NCBI RefSeq assembly: GCF_003350545.1
Contig: NZ_QQBA01000002.1
Location: 62,001 to 126,000, forward strand
From: Flavobacterium glaciei
GTDB lineage: Bacteria; Bacteroidota; Bacteroidia; Flavobacteriales; Flavobacteriaceae
Length of the DNA: 64,000 bases
Direction: 5' to 3'
The translations under genes and the position numbers were made by a program. This document shows, piece by piece, positions 52,695 through 61,557 of this stretch (the stretch's first letter is position 1; every line of letters begins with the position of its first letter). The notes below the pieces were generated by a model that was not told the origin of the DNA, did no database searches, and saw only the letters and a list, made by a program, of their open reading frames with translations.

Positions 52695-54041
52695 CTACTC
52701 TTCCTCTTTCTTAATCACTTTTCGGGCAACTTCGATTTTAAATTTCTTGCCTTTCATTTTTTCGTCTTTAATGGCATGCAACAAATCTTTTACTTTATTG
52801 AATTTCACGGCAGCAAATGAGATAAAATCTTTCACTTCTATTAAACCTAAATCGCCTTTTTCTAACTTCCCTTTTTGGGAAAAGAAACCTACGATATCAA
52901 TTTTATTCAGTTTATTTTTCTTTCCACCACTGATATAAATGGTTTGAAATTCAGGTGGTTTTGGTAACGAAGTGGAGTTTTCTACTTTTAAAACTTCCAT
53001 GCCATAATCAATGTAATCCATTTTTTTCTCACTTTCGTGAGCAATGATATAGGCAGTACCAGAAGCTAACATACGCGCTGTACGTCCGTTTCTATGCGTA
53101 AATTCGTCTTCTTTAGAAGGCAAATGATAATGAATTACATGATTCATTTCCGGGATATCAAGTCCACGAGCAGCCAAATCAGTTGTGATTAAATAACTTA
53201 CACTTCCGTTTCTAAACTGGATGAGTGCGCGTTCTCTTTCGTCCTGATCCATTCCTCCATGATAATACGTGGCGTAAATTCCTTTTTCGTTTAGCGTATC
53301 GCTAATTCGTTCTGCACCATCACGATGGTTACAAAAAACAATTGCCGATTGTGATTTTAACGAACAAATTAAGTTGAATAAACTTCCTAATTTGTCTTTT
53401 TCTTTCGAGACAACCATTTTCATAGCTAGATTTGTTTCTGCTACATTTTCTGGTATGAAATCTAAAATTGTTGGGTTTACGACTCTTGTGTATCTTGGAA
53501 TCTCAATATCAGAAGTAGCCGAAACCAAAACACGTTTGTTCAGTTTTGTTAATTTCCCTATGATAAATGACATTTGCTCATGGAAACCCAATTGCAACGA
53601 TTTATCAAATTCATCCAAAATCAAGGTTTGAATTTTATCCACACGGAAAGTTCCTCTGTCGATATGGTCTGCAATTCTTCCTGGAGTTCCTATCAAAACC
53701 GCTGGCGGATTGCTTAAATTCTTAATTTCAGTATCTATAGAATGTCCACCATAGCAAACATTTACTTTATAATCGGTTCCCATTTTTTTCCAAACTTGCT
53801 CAATCTGCAATCCTAATTCACGTGATGGAACCAGAATTAAACATTGCACCGATAGAATTTCAGGTTGTAACATTTCTAAAATAGGCAATAAAAAAGCCAA
53901 AGTTTTTCCTGAACCTGTAGGCGAAAGTAATAAAACATTATTGTCATTTAGGATTGTGTCTTGTGCTACTTCCTGCATTTCATTCAGGCTTTCGATACCT
54001 AAATTCAAAAGTATATTGTTGGAATGGTGTTTCTTATTCAT
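52695..54041 (-). CDS. DEAD-box RNA helicase, DbpA-like
   Basis: 448 residues from ATG 54041 (MNKKHHSNNILLNLG); the frame runs 66 bp further, but that part lies upstream of the -7 element at 54057. Motifs: MQEVAQDTI (Q motif), SPTGSGKT (Walker A), GTPGRIADHIDRG, motif II written DEFD instead of DEAD, SAT, the C-terminal TDLAARGLDIPEMNHVIHY and HRNGRTAR. A DbpA-type RNA-binding domain closes the protein (TIYISGGKKNKLNKIDIVGF). It probably remodels rRNA during 50S assembly, or more generally RNA in cold stress. Confidence 0.9.
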   Translation of the reverse strand: MNKKHHSNNILLNLGIESLNEMQEVAQDTILNDNNVLLLSPTGSGKTLAFLLPILEMLQPEILSVQCLILVPSRELGLQIEQVWKKMGTDYKVNVCYGGHSIDTEIKNLSNPPAVLIGTPGRIADHIDRGTFRVDKIQTLILDEFDKSLQLGFHEQMSFIIGKLTKLNKRVLVSATSDIEIPRYTRVVNPTILDFIPENVAETNLAMKMVVSKEKDKLGSLFNLICSLKSQSAIVFCNHRDGAERISDTLNEKGIYATYYHGGMDQDERERALIQFRNGSVSYLITTDLAARGLDIPEMNHVIHYHLPSKEDEFTHRNGRTARMLASGTAYIIAHESEKKMDYIDYGMEVLKVENSTSLPKPPEFQTIYISGGKKNKLNKIDIVGFFSQKGKLEKGDLGLIEVKDFISFAAVKFNKVKDLLHAIKDEKMKGKKFKIEVARKVIKKEEE

Positions 54042-54056
54042 TTTTTCAATTTGGTG

Positions 54057-54064
54057 CAAAGGTA
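54057..54064 (-). promoter_or_regulatory. -7 promoter element of the helicase gene
   Basis: TACCTTTG on the minus strand matches TAnnTTTG. The transcript would begin near 54050, leaving about ten bases before the chosen ATG at 54041, and argues against the longer frame. Confidence 0.5.
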
Positions 54065-54197
54065 ATTTATAATTGTGAGTTATGAATTTTGAATTATCAA
54101 TTTTCATTTTTTTTCAATCATAAATTGCTTTTCTTATATTCATTTTTACAGCTGTCTAAAAAAAACTACATTTGATATTCCATTTAAAAACCGAAAT

Positions 54198-55928
54198 ATG
54201 AGACTTTTCACATTCCTTTTTTTTCTATTAACTATTTGCACTTTTGCACAAAAAACGAATAAATACGATACTTTTTTCGAAAAAGGCAATGGAAATCAAT
54301 CCGCATCTTATCCAGAAACAATTGCGTATTACAAACTTCTGGCAAATGATTTCCCAACAATCAAAATGCAAAAAATGGGACTGACAGACAGTGGCGAACC
54401 CTTGCACATGGTAGTTTTTAATCCGGAAAAGCAATTTGACTTTAGAATCATCCAAAAAAACAAAGCGGTAATATTACTCAATAACGGCATTCATGCAGGC
54501 GAACCGGACGGAATTGATGCCAGTATGCAATTGTTTAGAGATTTAGCTTTGGGTAAAATAAAAGCGCCAAAAAATACCGTTATCGTTTGTATTCCGGTGT
54601 ATAATATTGGAGGCGCTTTAAACAGAAATTCCACTTCAAGAGCCAATCAAGATGGACCAGAAATTTATGGCTTTCGTGGCAATGCAAGAAACTACGATTT
54701 GAATCGCGATTTCATCAAGTCCGATACTCGAAATACTAAAAGTTTTGTTGAAATATTCCACAAAATAAATGCAGATGTTTTTATTGACAATCACGTTAGC
54801 AATGGCGCAGATTACCAATACAAACTCACGTACATTATGACCCAACATAACAAATTGGGAACCGTTTTAGGTGATTTTTTAAATACTGAAATGATGCCTG
54901 CTTTGGTAACAGATTTACAAAAAAAGAACATAGAAACTACGCCTTATGTTAATGCTTTTCAGGACACACCAGACAAAGGTTTTGGTCAATTTTTTGAAAG
55001 CCCACGATTTGCTACGGGTTACACATCATTGTTTAATACCATTGGATTTGTGGTGGAAACTCACATGCTGAAAAAATATACCGAGCGCGTAAAAGTGACT
55101 TACGAATACATGCGTTCCGCCATTGATTTTACGGATGCCAATTATAAGAAAATTAAGCAACTGCGATTGAAAAATGAGGAACAATACCAACCAAAGAAAT
55201 CGTACACCATTAAGTGGGAAATTGACAGTACAAAGGCGATTCCTTTTTCGTTTTTAGGTTATGAAGCCAGTTACAAAAAAAGTGACGTAACATCAGGGAA
55301 TCGCTTGTTTTATGATCGTACAAAACCATTCAAAAAAGACATTCCGTATAGCAAGGAATTCAAATCCGTAAAAGAGGTAATTATCCCGGAAGCGTATATC
55401 ATTCCAAGAGGATTTTGGCCTGTTATCGATTTATTAAAAAGTAATACCATCACCTATTCCCAGCTAAAAAACGATACCATAATTGAAGTCGAAAGTTATA
55501 AAATTGCAGATTTTAAAACCACAAATTCGGCTTATGAAGGCCATTATTTACACCGAAACACAATGGTGACTTCTAAAATAGAGAAAGTGGCTTTCGCCAA
55601 AGGAGATTACATCATTCCTACGCAACAAAAGGGAATCAAATATTTATTAGAAACATTAGAACCGGAAGCAATAGATTCTTATTTCAATTGGAATTTTTTC
55701 GATACAATGTTACAGCAAAAAGAAGGGTATTCTGATTATGTTTTTGAAGATTCAGCAACACAAATTTTAAAAGAAAATCCGAAATTAAAAGCTGAATTTG
55801 ATTTAAAAAAACAAAGTGATGTCAAATTTATTAATAACCCGGAAGCCCAACTCGACTGGATTTACAAACATTCAGATTATTATGAAAAGGCACATTTACA
55901 ATATCCGGTATATCGCATCTTAAAATAA
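54198..55928 (+). CDS. Secreted M14 family zinc carboxypeptidase
   Basis: 576 residues with a signal peptide (MRLFTFLFFLLTICTFA). The M14 zinc site is in LLNNGIHAGEPDGIDASMQ (HxxE near 97-100), and the third ligand is in DVFIDNHVSNGADY near 196. NARNYDLNRDFIKSD contains the substrate arginine-type motif NxNRD. The catalytic glutamate is probably in FVVETHMLK. The large C-terminal part (from about 330) is not recognised. It should remove C-terminal residues from peptides outside the cytoplasm. A -7 element TACATTTG is at 54167-54174. Single-gene unit. Confidence 0.9.
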   Translation: MRLFTFLFFLLTICTFAQKTNKYDTFFEKGNGNQSASYPETIAYYKLLANDFPTIKMQKMGLTDSGEPLHMVVFNPEKQFDFRIIQKNKAVILLNNGIHAGEPDGIDASMQLFRDLALGKIKAPKNTVIVCIPVYNIGGALNRNSTSRANQDGPEIYGFRGNARNYDLNRDFIKSDTRNTKSFVEIFHKINADVFIDNHVSNGADYQYKLTYIMTQHNKLGTVLGDFLNTEMMPALVTDLQKKNIETTPYVNAFQDTPDKGFGQFFESPRFATGYTSLFNTIGFVVETHMLKKYTERVKVTYEYMRSAIDFTDANYKKIKQLRLKNEEQYQPKKSYTIKWEIDSTKAIPFSFLGYEASYKKSDVTSGNRLFYDRTKPFKKDIPYSKEFKSVKEVIIPEAYIIPRGFWPVIDLLKSNTITYSQLKNDTIIEVESYKIADFKTTNSAYEGHYLHRNTMVTSKIEKVAFAKGDYIIPTQQKGIKYLLETLEPEAIDSYFNWNFFDTMLQQKEGYSDYVFEDSATQILKENPKLKAEFDLKKQSDVKFINNPEAQLDWIYKHSDYYEKAHLQYPVYRILK

Positions 55929-55930
55929 AA

Positions 55931-55955
55931 AAAAGCTCCTATTTCAGGAGCTTTT
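55931..55955 (+). terminator. Bidirectional terminator between M14 peptidase and Nudix genes
   Basis: AAAAGCTCCT and AGGAGCTTTT are perfect inverted arms around ATTTC. The right part overlaps the last codons of the minus-strand Nudix gene. Confidence 0.8.
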
Positions 55956-56541
55956 CTTCTTCAAACAATAATTTTATGTTTTCATAGGAGTTCTTTAAGG
56001 CTTCAGTAATTTGCTCTGGATTCATCCACGCCACTTTTTCTATTCCTTCCTCTAATTGTCCTTCAGGTGTTCCTTCAAAATCAGATTGCATTTCGAACCA
56101 ATGTGTAATTTTCAGTTTGTACTTACCATTGCGTCTAAAAACATGATAGGTTTTTTGAAGTTTATGGGATATTGTCAAACCATTAACACCAGTTTCTTCC
56201 TCTACCTCTCGCATGGCAGTAGCATCAATTTCTTCTCCTTTTTCGATTCCGCCCTTAGGCAAATCCCATTTTCCATTTCTAAAAATGAATAAAACCTCCC
56301 CTTTTTTATTGTAAACCAAGCCGCCTCCCGCTTTGCAAACAGGAATTTTAGCTTTTAAAGTCTTCATAATCAAGCTTTCGTCAGGATGATACAGATAGGC
56401 TTTATTAATTTTATTTTGAAAGATTTTAACTATAAGTTGCTCTATGTCAATACTTTCCAATAAAAACAATTGGAAATCAGTCTCCTTGGAGATGTGATTT
56501 GTCAAAAAAAGTGGTTTGTCGTTAACAAAAACTTTATACAT
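55939..56541 (-). CDS. Nudix hydrolase with canonical Nudix box
   Basis: 200 residues. An unrecognised N-terminal domain of about 65 residues precedes the Nudix fold, which has CKAGGGLVYNKKGEVLFIFR and the complete box GGIEKGEEIDATAMREVEEETGV. Members hydrolyse nucleoside diphosphates linked to other groups. Its start codon lies only 7 bp from that of pyrE on the other strand and inside the pyrE -7 element, so its own promoter must be within the 5' part of pyrE (TATCTTTA on the minus strand near 56560-56567, one mismatch). Confidence 0.9.
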   Translation of the reverse strand: MYKVFVNDKPLFLTNHISKETDFQLFLLESIDIEQLIVKIFQNKINKAYLYHPDESLIMKTLKAKIPVCKAGGGLVYNKKGEVLFIFRNGKWDLPKGGIEKGEEIDATAMREVEEETGVNGLTISHKLQKTYHVFRRNGKYKLKITHWFEMQSDFEGTPEGQLEEGIEKVAWMNPEQITEALKNSYENIKLLFEEEKLLK

Positions 56542-56544
56542 TTG
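56515..56544 (+). promoter_or_regulatory. Promoter of pyrE, overlapping the divergent Nudix start
   Basis: TTTG (56515-56518), 18 nt and TACATTTG (56537-56544) fit the Bacteroidetes consensus. Transcription would begin at or next to the pyrE ATG (56549), implying a leaderless mRNA. Confidence 0.6.
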
Positions 56545-56548
56545 TACT

Positions 56549-57196
56549 ATGATTTTTAATAAAGATACAGCCGAAAAAACAGCCGAATTTCTTTTGCAAA
56601 TAAATGCAATTAAATTGAATCCAAGAAATCCTTTTACATGGGCTTCTGGATGGAAATCGCCTATTTATTGTGACAACCGATTAATCCTCTCATTTCCAGC
56701 CGTAAGAAATTATGTCCATGATGAATTCGCCAAAAATATTGAGAAACAATTTGGTAAACCAGATGTTATTGCCGGTGTTGCTACTGGAGCAATAGGAATT
56801 GGGGTGCTGGTAGCGGAAAGTTTAGGATTGCCTTTTGTTTATGTTCGTCCAGAACCAAAAAAACACGGAAGACTAAACCAAGTTGAAGGTTTTTTACAGA
56901 AAGGACAAAATGTAATTGTTGTAGAAGATTTAATCAGTACCGGAAGCAGCAGTTTACTTGCAGTTGAAGCTTTGCGCGAAGCAGGAGCGAATGTAAAAGG
57001 AATGGCAGCAATCTTTACCTATGGTTTTGATATTGCTGACACCAATTTTAAAAATGCAAATGTGGATTTATACACGCTAAGCAATTATCAAAATTTATTG
57101 AATTTAGCAGTTGCAAAAAGATACATTACAGAAGATGAAGAGCAAACTTTAAGAGAATGGAACGTGAGTCCATCCACGTGGACAATTGAAGTTTAA
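56549..57196 (+). CDS. pyrE: Orotate phosphoribosyltransferase
   Basis: 215 residues from ATG 56549 (MIFNKDTAEKTAEFLL); the frame is open further upstream, but that part is promoter. FTWASGWKSPIYCDNR near 32, VIAGVATGAIGIGVLVAE, YVRPEPKKHGRLNQVEG and the PRPP motif VVEDLISTGSSSLLAVEAL near 125-143 are diagnostic. It makes orotidine monophosphate from orotate and PRPP in pyrimidine synthesis. The next gene begins 24 bp after its stop. Confidence 0.95.
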   Translation: MIFNKDTAEKTAEFLLQINAIKLNPRNPFTWASGWKSPIYCDNRLILSFPAVRNYVHDEFAKNIEKQFGKPDVIAGVATGAIGIGVLVAESLGLPFVYVRPEPKKHGRLNQVEGFLQKGQNVIVVEDLISTGSSSLLAVEALREAGANVKGMAAIFTYGFDIADTNFKNANVDLYTLSNYQNLLNLAVAKRYITEDEEQTLREWNVSPSTWTIEV

Positions 57197-57220
57197 ACAA
57201 AAAAATAAAATATAAAAACA

Positions 57221-57613
57221 ATGAACTTAGAAAGTCCTAAAGTTACTGTTCAAAAATCAGCTCAAGAATTATTTGATTTATTGAGTGATGTGAAAAATTT
57301 TGAAAAATTAATGCCGGAAAACATCGCTAAATTTGAAGTTATTGGTGACGACGCTTTTATTTTTGGATTAAAAGGCATGCCAGAAATTAAACTTAAAATG
57401 AAAGAAAAAGTTGCTCCAAGCAAAATTGTTTTGGGAGCAGCAAGTGATAAACTTCCATTTACCTTGATAGCGAACATAGATTCAGTTTCTGAAAACTCTA
57501 GTGATGTAAAACTTGATTTTGAAGGTGATTTCAATCCTATGATGGCCATGATGATAAAAGGTCCTATTGGGAAATTCATCGAAACTTTGGCTGGAAATAT
57601 GACCAAATTATAA
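57221..57613 (+). CDS. SRPBCC-like small protein
   Basis: 130 residues, weakly reminiscent of the START/SRPBCC fold (TVQKSAQELFDLLSDVKNFEKLMP at the start, which resembles the coenzyme Q-binding Coq10 entry pattern). Alternating strands follow and an amphipathic C-terminal helix closes it (MIKGPIGKFIETLAGN). There is no signal peptide. It probably binds a hydrophobic ligand. It follows pyrE closely and is likely co-transcribed, as often seen in Flavobacteriaceae. The exact role is unknown. Confidence 0.75.
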   Translation: MNLESPKVTVQKSAQELFDLLSDVKNFEKLMPENIAKFEVIGDDAFIFGLKGMPEIKLKMKEKVAPSKIVLGAASDKLPFTLIANIDSVSENSSDVKLDFEGDFNPMMAMMIKGPIGKFIETLAGNMTKL

Positions 57614-57628
57614 ATACCAATAAAATAT

Positions 57629-57673
57629 AAAAACGAAACCCTTTTAGTGAAAACTAAGAGGGTTTCGTTTTTA
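57629..57673 (+). terminator. Bidirectional terminator between SRPBCC and birA genes
   Basis: AAAACGAAACCC and GGGTTTCGTTTT pair perfectly, with inner TTAGT/ACTAA pairing around the loop. T and A runs lie on both sides, so it fits both convergent genes. Confidence 0.88.
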
Positions 57674-57690
57674 AATGCGATAATGTTTTC

Positions 57691-58419
57691 TTAATACAAC
57701 ATCTGAATTTCTTTAACATCATATTCAGCTATGCTGTCATCTTCCAGAAGAACTTGAAGTTTTCCTACATGAGAAACGCCTTGAATAATGCCCATAAAAT
57801 TATTATTCTTTTGATCTGCAAAAGGCATTGGCAAACCTTTCTTATATAAAAAATTACTATAATTAGACCATAAACCTTCAGGGCTTTGTTTACAAAATTT
57901 TACATTTTTTTTTATTGCTTCACAAATTAATAAAAGTAGTTCATCTTTGTTAAATTTTGTATCACTAATAACCGCCAAAGAAGATGCTTTGGGCAAATTA
58001 TCAAAGTTGGTTTGATTCACATTTAGTCCTAAACCTACTATAGAATTGATTGTACCGTCACTTTTAATACTATTTTCGATCAAAATGCCACCTATCTTTT
58101 TGTTGTATGACATTATGTCGTTAGGCCATTTTATACTAAGATTAGGAATCTTAACCGATTCTAAAACTTCTATTACAGCCAATGAAACTGCAATGTTTAA
58201 ATTGAAAATCTGACAAATATCAACTAAAAAATCCTTAACCAAAAGACTCATTATTAAGTTTTTACTCGCTTCAGAAGTCCAAACAGCTCCCATCTGCCCT
58301 TTACCCTTTGTTTGATGCTCAGCAGTTACTACAGTAAAGTTTTCCAACTCTTGTTTGTTCGATAACCCTTTTAGGAATTCGTTTGTAGAATCTATGGCAT
58401 CGAGTTTGATTAGTTTCAT
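57691..58419 (-). CDS. birA: Biotin--[acetyl-CoA-carboxylase] ligase
   Basis: 242 residues, monofunctional: the N-terminal DNA-binding HTH of E. coli BirA is absent. The biotinoyl-AMP site is in EHQTKGKGQMGAVWTSEASKNL near 53-74, and SIKWPNDIMSYNKKIGGILIEN near 108 carries the catalytic lysine region. GLGLNVNQTNF follows. It attaches biotin to the carboxyl carrier protein. Divergent from rsfS, with about 97 bp between. Confidence 0.94.
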   Translation of the reverse strand: MKLIKLDAIDSTNEFLKGLSNKQELENFTVVTAEHQTKGKGQMGAVWTSEASKNLIMSLLVKDFLVDICQIFNLNIAVSLAVIEVLESVKIPNLSIKWPNDIMSYNKKIGGILIENSIKSDGTINSIVGLGLNVNQTNFDNLPKASSLAVISDTKFNKDELLLLICEAIKKNVKFCKQSPEGLWSNYSNFLYKKGLPMPFADQKNNNFMGIIQGVSHVGKLQVLLEDDSIAEYDVKEIQMLY

Positions 58420-58516
58420 ATACAGTTTTTTGTGAAACAGAATTTAATATTGTGTTAAGGTTCAAAAATAATCACAAAAAATGGTAACTTTACAAACTTA
58501 TATATAAAAATAATTC

Positions 58517-58888
58517 ATGGCGAAAAAGACTATAAATAATGACGTCCTGTTGGCGAACATCATTAAGGGAATAGAAGAGGTAAAAGGAAATGATATTACA
58601 ATCCTTGATTTAAGAGAAATAGACACTGCAGTTTGTGACTATTTTGTCATCAGTAACGGTAATTCAAACACTCAGGTTAATGCCATAGTAAACTCAATCC
58701 AAAAAACGGTTTCTAAAGAATTAAAAGACAAGCCTTGGCATGTTGAAGGAACAGATAATGCTGAATGGGTATTAATGGATTATGTAAATATTGTGGTTCA
58801 TGTATTTCAAAAACACATTCGTGAATTCTACAACATCGAAAGTTTATGGGGCGATGCTAAAATAACAACCATAGAAAACAAATACTAA
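58517..58888 (+). CDS. rsfS: Ribosome silencing factor RsfS (YbeB/Iojap family)
   Basis: 123 residues. DLREIDTAVCDYFVISNGNSNTQVNAIVNS and the closing WHVEGTDNAEWVLMDYVNIVVHVF, REFYNIESLWGDA are family signatures. It binds ribosomal protein uL14 and blocks subunit joining when nutrients are scarce. It lies 19 bp upstream of ftsH and is probably co-transcribed with it. Confidence 0.95.
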   Translation: MAKKTINNDVLLANIIKGIEEVKGNDITILDLREIDTAVCDYFVISNGNSNTQVNAIVNSIQKTVSKELKDKPWHVEGTDNAEWVLMDYVNIVVHVFQKHIREFYNIESLWGDAKITTIENKY

Positions 58889-58907
58889 AGAAACATAACT
58901 CCTAGTA

Positions 58908-60836
58908 ATGGCTAAAGATAATAATCCAAATTCGAATAAGTTTAAAGTAAGCCCTTGGTTAATTTACACTGCAATATTATTAATTTTCTTGTTTATAAGT
59001 TTTATAACTGGCGGTTCTAGTTTAAACGAACCAGGTCAATTAACTTCTTCTAAATTTAACGATTATTTAGAAAAAGGCCAAATTGAAAAAGTTATCGTTT
59101 ATAACAAAACTGAAGCAGAAGTTTTTCTTAGTGCAGCAGCTTTAAAAGAAGGTGCGCATAAAAAAGTTTCTAAAGACGTATTTGACAGACCTAACAAAGG
59201 TCCTCATTATACTTTTGACATTGGTAACGATCAAATTTTTCAAAACAAACTTGAAAAAGCCGTTGCTGAAGGAAAGTTAAAAGATTTTAACTTCTTGCCA
59301 AAAAACAACTGGTCAGATATTTTGATCAGTTTATTACCAATCATAATTATTATCGCTGTTTGGATATTTATCATGAGAAAAATGTCTGGTGGCGGAGCTG
59401 GTGGCGGTGGCGGTCAGATTTTTAACATTGGAAAATCTAAGGCTAAGCTGTTTGATGAAAAGACAGATATCAAAACTACCTTTAAAGATGTTGCTGGTTT
59501 AGAAGGTGCAAAAGAAGAAATACAAGAAATTGTTGAATTCTTAAAAAACCCTGAAAAATATACCAATCTGGGTGGGAAAATTCCAAAAGGAGCTTTATTA
59601 GTGGGACCTCCAGGAACTGGAAAAACCCTACTAGCAAAAGCGGTGGCAGGTGAAGCTCAAGTACCATTTTTCTCTTTATCAGGTTCTGATTTTGTAGAAA
59701 TGTTTGTAGGTGTAGGTGCTTCTCGTGTACGTGATTTGTTTAAACAAGCCAAAGAAAAATCTCCTGCAATTATCTTTATTGATGAGATTGATGCTGTAGG
59801 TAGAGCAAGAGGAAAAAGCAATATGTCAGGTGGAAATGACGAACGTGAAAATACATTAAACCAATTACTTACAGAAATGGACGGTTTTGGAACAAATTCT
59901 AATGTCATTGTTTTAGCTGCTACAAACAGAGCTGATGTATTAGACAAAGCTTTAATGCGTGCAGGTCGTTTTGACAGACAAATATTTGTAGACTTACCAG
60001 ACATTCGCGAAAGAGCTGAAATTTTTAAAGTACACTTAGCCCCTTTGAAAAAAATTGAAGGATTAGATACTGATTTTTTAGCTAAGCAAACCCCAGGATT
60101 TTCTGGAGCTGATATTGCTAATGTTTGTAATGAAGCTGCTTTGATTGCCGCAAGAAACAATAAAACTGCAGTTGACAAACAAGATTTCCTTGACGCTGTA
60201 GATAGAATTGTAGGTGGTCTAGAAAAGAAAAATAAAATTGTAACCCCTGATGAGAAAAAAGCAATCGCTATTCATGAAGCAGGACACGCTACCGTTAGTT
60301 GGATGTTGGAACATGCAGCACCACTAATTAAAGTTACCATTGTTCCAAGAGGTCAAAGTTTAGGAGCCGCATGGTACTTGCCAGAAGAACGATTAATTGT
60401 TCGCCCAGACCAAATGTTAGACGAAATGTGTGCTACTATGGGAGGAAGAGCTGCTGAAAAAGTAACATTTAACAGAATTTCTACTGGAGCATTAAGCGAC
60501 TTGGAAAAAGTTACTAAACAAGCACGTGCCATGGTAACTGTTTATGGATTAAATGAAAAAATTGGTAATGTCACTTATTACGATTCAACAGGACAAAGCG
60601 AATACAATTTTTCTAAACCTTATTCAGAAGAAACAGCTAGAGTTATTGATGAAGAAATTTCTTTACTAATTGAAGGTCAATACCAAAGAGCTATTCAAAT
60701 ATTAGAAGAGAATAAGGACAAACTAGATCAACTGGCAAATATCTTAATCGAGAAAGAAGTTATTTTTAAAGATGACCTAGAAGCTATTTTCGGAAAAAGA
60801 ACATTTGATAAAAATCTTGAAGAAGTAGTATCTTAG
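58908..60836 (+). CDS. ftsH: ATP-dependent zinc metalloprotease FtsH
   Basis: 642 residues. Two membrane helices (about 17-37 and 140-158) flank a periplasmic domain. A glycine-rich linker follows (GGGAGGGGGQIFNIG). The AAA domain has GPPGTGKTLLAKA near 228, IIFIDEIDAVGRARG, and the second region of homology ATNRADVLDKALMRAGRFDR. The protease zinc motif HEAGHATVSW is near 453. It degrades membrane proteins and regulators. A terminator follows 30 bp after its stop. It heads the phospholipid-related cluster. Confidence 0.97.
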   Translation: MAKDNNPNSNKFKVSPWLIYTAILLIFLFISFITGGSSLNEPGQLTSSKFNDYLEKGQIEKVIVYNKTEAEVFLSAAALKEGAHKKVSKDVFDRPNKGPHYTFDIGNDQIFQNKLEKAVAEGKLKDFNFLPKNNWSDILISLLPIIIIIAVWIFIMRKMSGGGAGGGGGQIFNIGKSKAKLFDEKTDIKTTFKDVAGLEGAKEEIQEIVEFLKNPEKYTNLGGKIPKGALLVGPPGTGKTLLAKAVAGEAQVPFFSLSGSDFVEMFVGVGASRVRDLFKQAKEKSPAIIFIDEIDAVGRARGKSNMSGGNDERENTLNQLLTEMDGFGTNSNVIVLAATNRADVLDKALMRAGRFDRQIFVDLPDIRERAEIFKVHLAPLKKIEGLDTDFLAKQTPGFSGADIANVCNEAALIAARNNKTAVDKQDFLDAVDRIVGGLEKKNKIVTPDEKKAIAIHEAGHATVSWMLEHAAPLIKVTIVPRGQSLGAAWYLPEERLIVRPDQMLDEMCATMGGRAAEKVTFNRISTGALSDLEKVTKQARAMVTVYGLNEKIGNVTYYDSTGQSEYNFSKPYSEETARVIDEEISLLIEGQYQRAIQILEENKDKLDQLANILIEKEVIFKDDLEAIFGKRTFDKNLEEVVS

Positions 60837-60866
60837 AAAACATAATAAATTATTCAATTATTTTTA

Positions 60867-60907
60867 AAATCTTAATTCAAAAACTACTTTTGAATTAAGA
60901 TTTTTTT
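60867..60907 (+). terminator. Terminator after ftsH
   Basis: AAATCTTAATTCAAAA (60867-60882) and its perfect complement TTTTGAATTAAGATTT (60888-60903) enclose ACTAC and are followed by more T residues. The right arm runs directly into the -7 element of the next gene. Confidence 0.88.
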
Positions 60908-60914
60908 ATCTTTG
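60907..60914 (+). promoter_or_regulatory. -7 promoter element of the LUD-domain gene
   Basis: TATCTTTG matches TAnnTTTG and begins at the last base of the ftsH terminator. It places the start of the downstream gene at ATG 60954 rather than 60912. Confidence 0.5.
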
Positions 60915-60953
60915 GACGTTTTCAAATATCAAATTATAGTATTCTACAAAAAT

Positions 60954-61556
60954 ATGAGTCTTTTTAGAAAAATTTTTGGTTCTAGTAATCCAGCTTCTGA
61001 GGAAAATCAAGAAAGTGAATTTAATAAATCCCTTACTGATAATGCAACCTCTATAGATGAAAAATTTATCTATAATTTTAAAAGAAATGGAGGTAAGTTT
61101 TTGTATTGCGAAAACGCTGATGAAGTAAAAGAACAATTTGAAAACATATTAGAGGAAAACGATTGGTTTGAAAGCGAAGTTTTATGCTATGAACCAAATC
61201 TTTTTGGAATGCTTGACGATAATAAACTTATGTATACTAAGCCACTAACTCCAAAATTTCTTCTAGCAAGTTGTGAAAATTTAATTGCTGAGGAAGGCTC
61301 TATCCTTTTCTCATCAAAACAAATTAAACAAAACAAACCTAACGAATTACCAACAAACATTATAATAATAGCAAATACTAGCCAAATTCTTGCTACAAAA
61401 AGCGATGGACTTAGTGCTATAAAAAAGAAATACGAAAGAGATTATCCTACCAATATTACTACAATAAAATATTTCGAGAAAGCTAAAGAAGAAGATTTTA
61501 CACAATACGGAAGTTCGGCAAAAAACCTTTATTTGTTGCTTTTAGAAGATCTTTAA
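60954..61556 (+). CDS. LUD domain protein (LutC/YkgG-like)
   Basis: 200 residues from ATG 60954 (MSLFRKIFGSSNPASEE). The LUD fold is indicated by NADEVKEQFENILEENDWF, LASCENLIAEEGSILFSSKQ, LPTNIIIIANTSQILATKSDGL and a helical C-terminus. LutC proteins take part in lactate oxidation with LutA and LutB, but neither is encoded here. The gene is placed between ftsH and cdsA, 1 bp before cdsA, so the link to lactate is doubtful. The role is unknown. Confidence 0.82.
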   Translation: MSLFRKIFGSSNPASEENQESEFNKSLTDNATSIDEKFIYNFKRNGGKFLYCENADEVKEQFENILEENDWFESEVLCYEPNLFGMLDDNKLMYTKPLTPKFLLASCENLIAEEGSILFSSKQIKQNKPNELPTNIIIIANTSQILATKSDGLSAIKKKYERDYPTNITTIKYFEKAKEEDFTQYGSSAKNLYLLLLEDL

Positions 61557-61557
61557 G

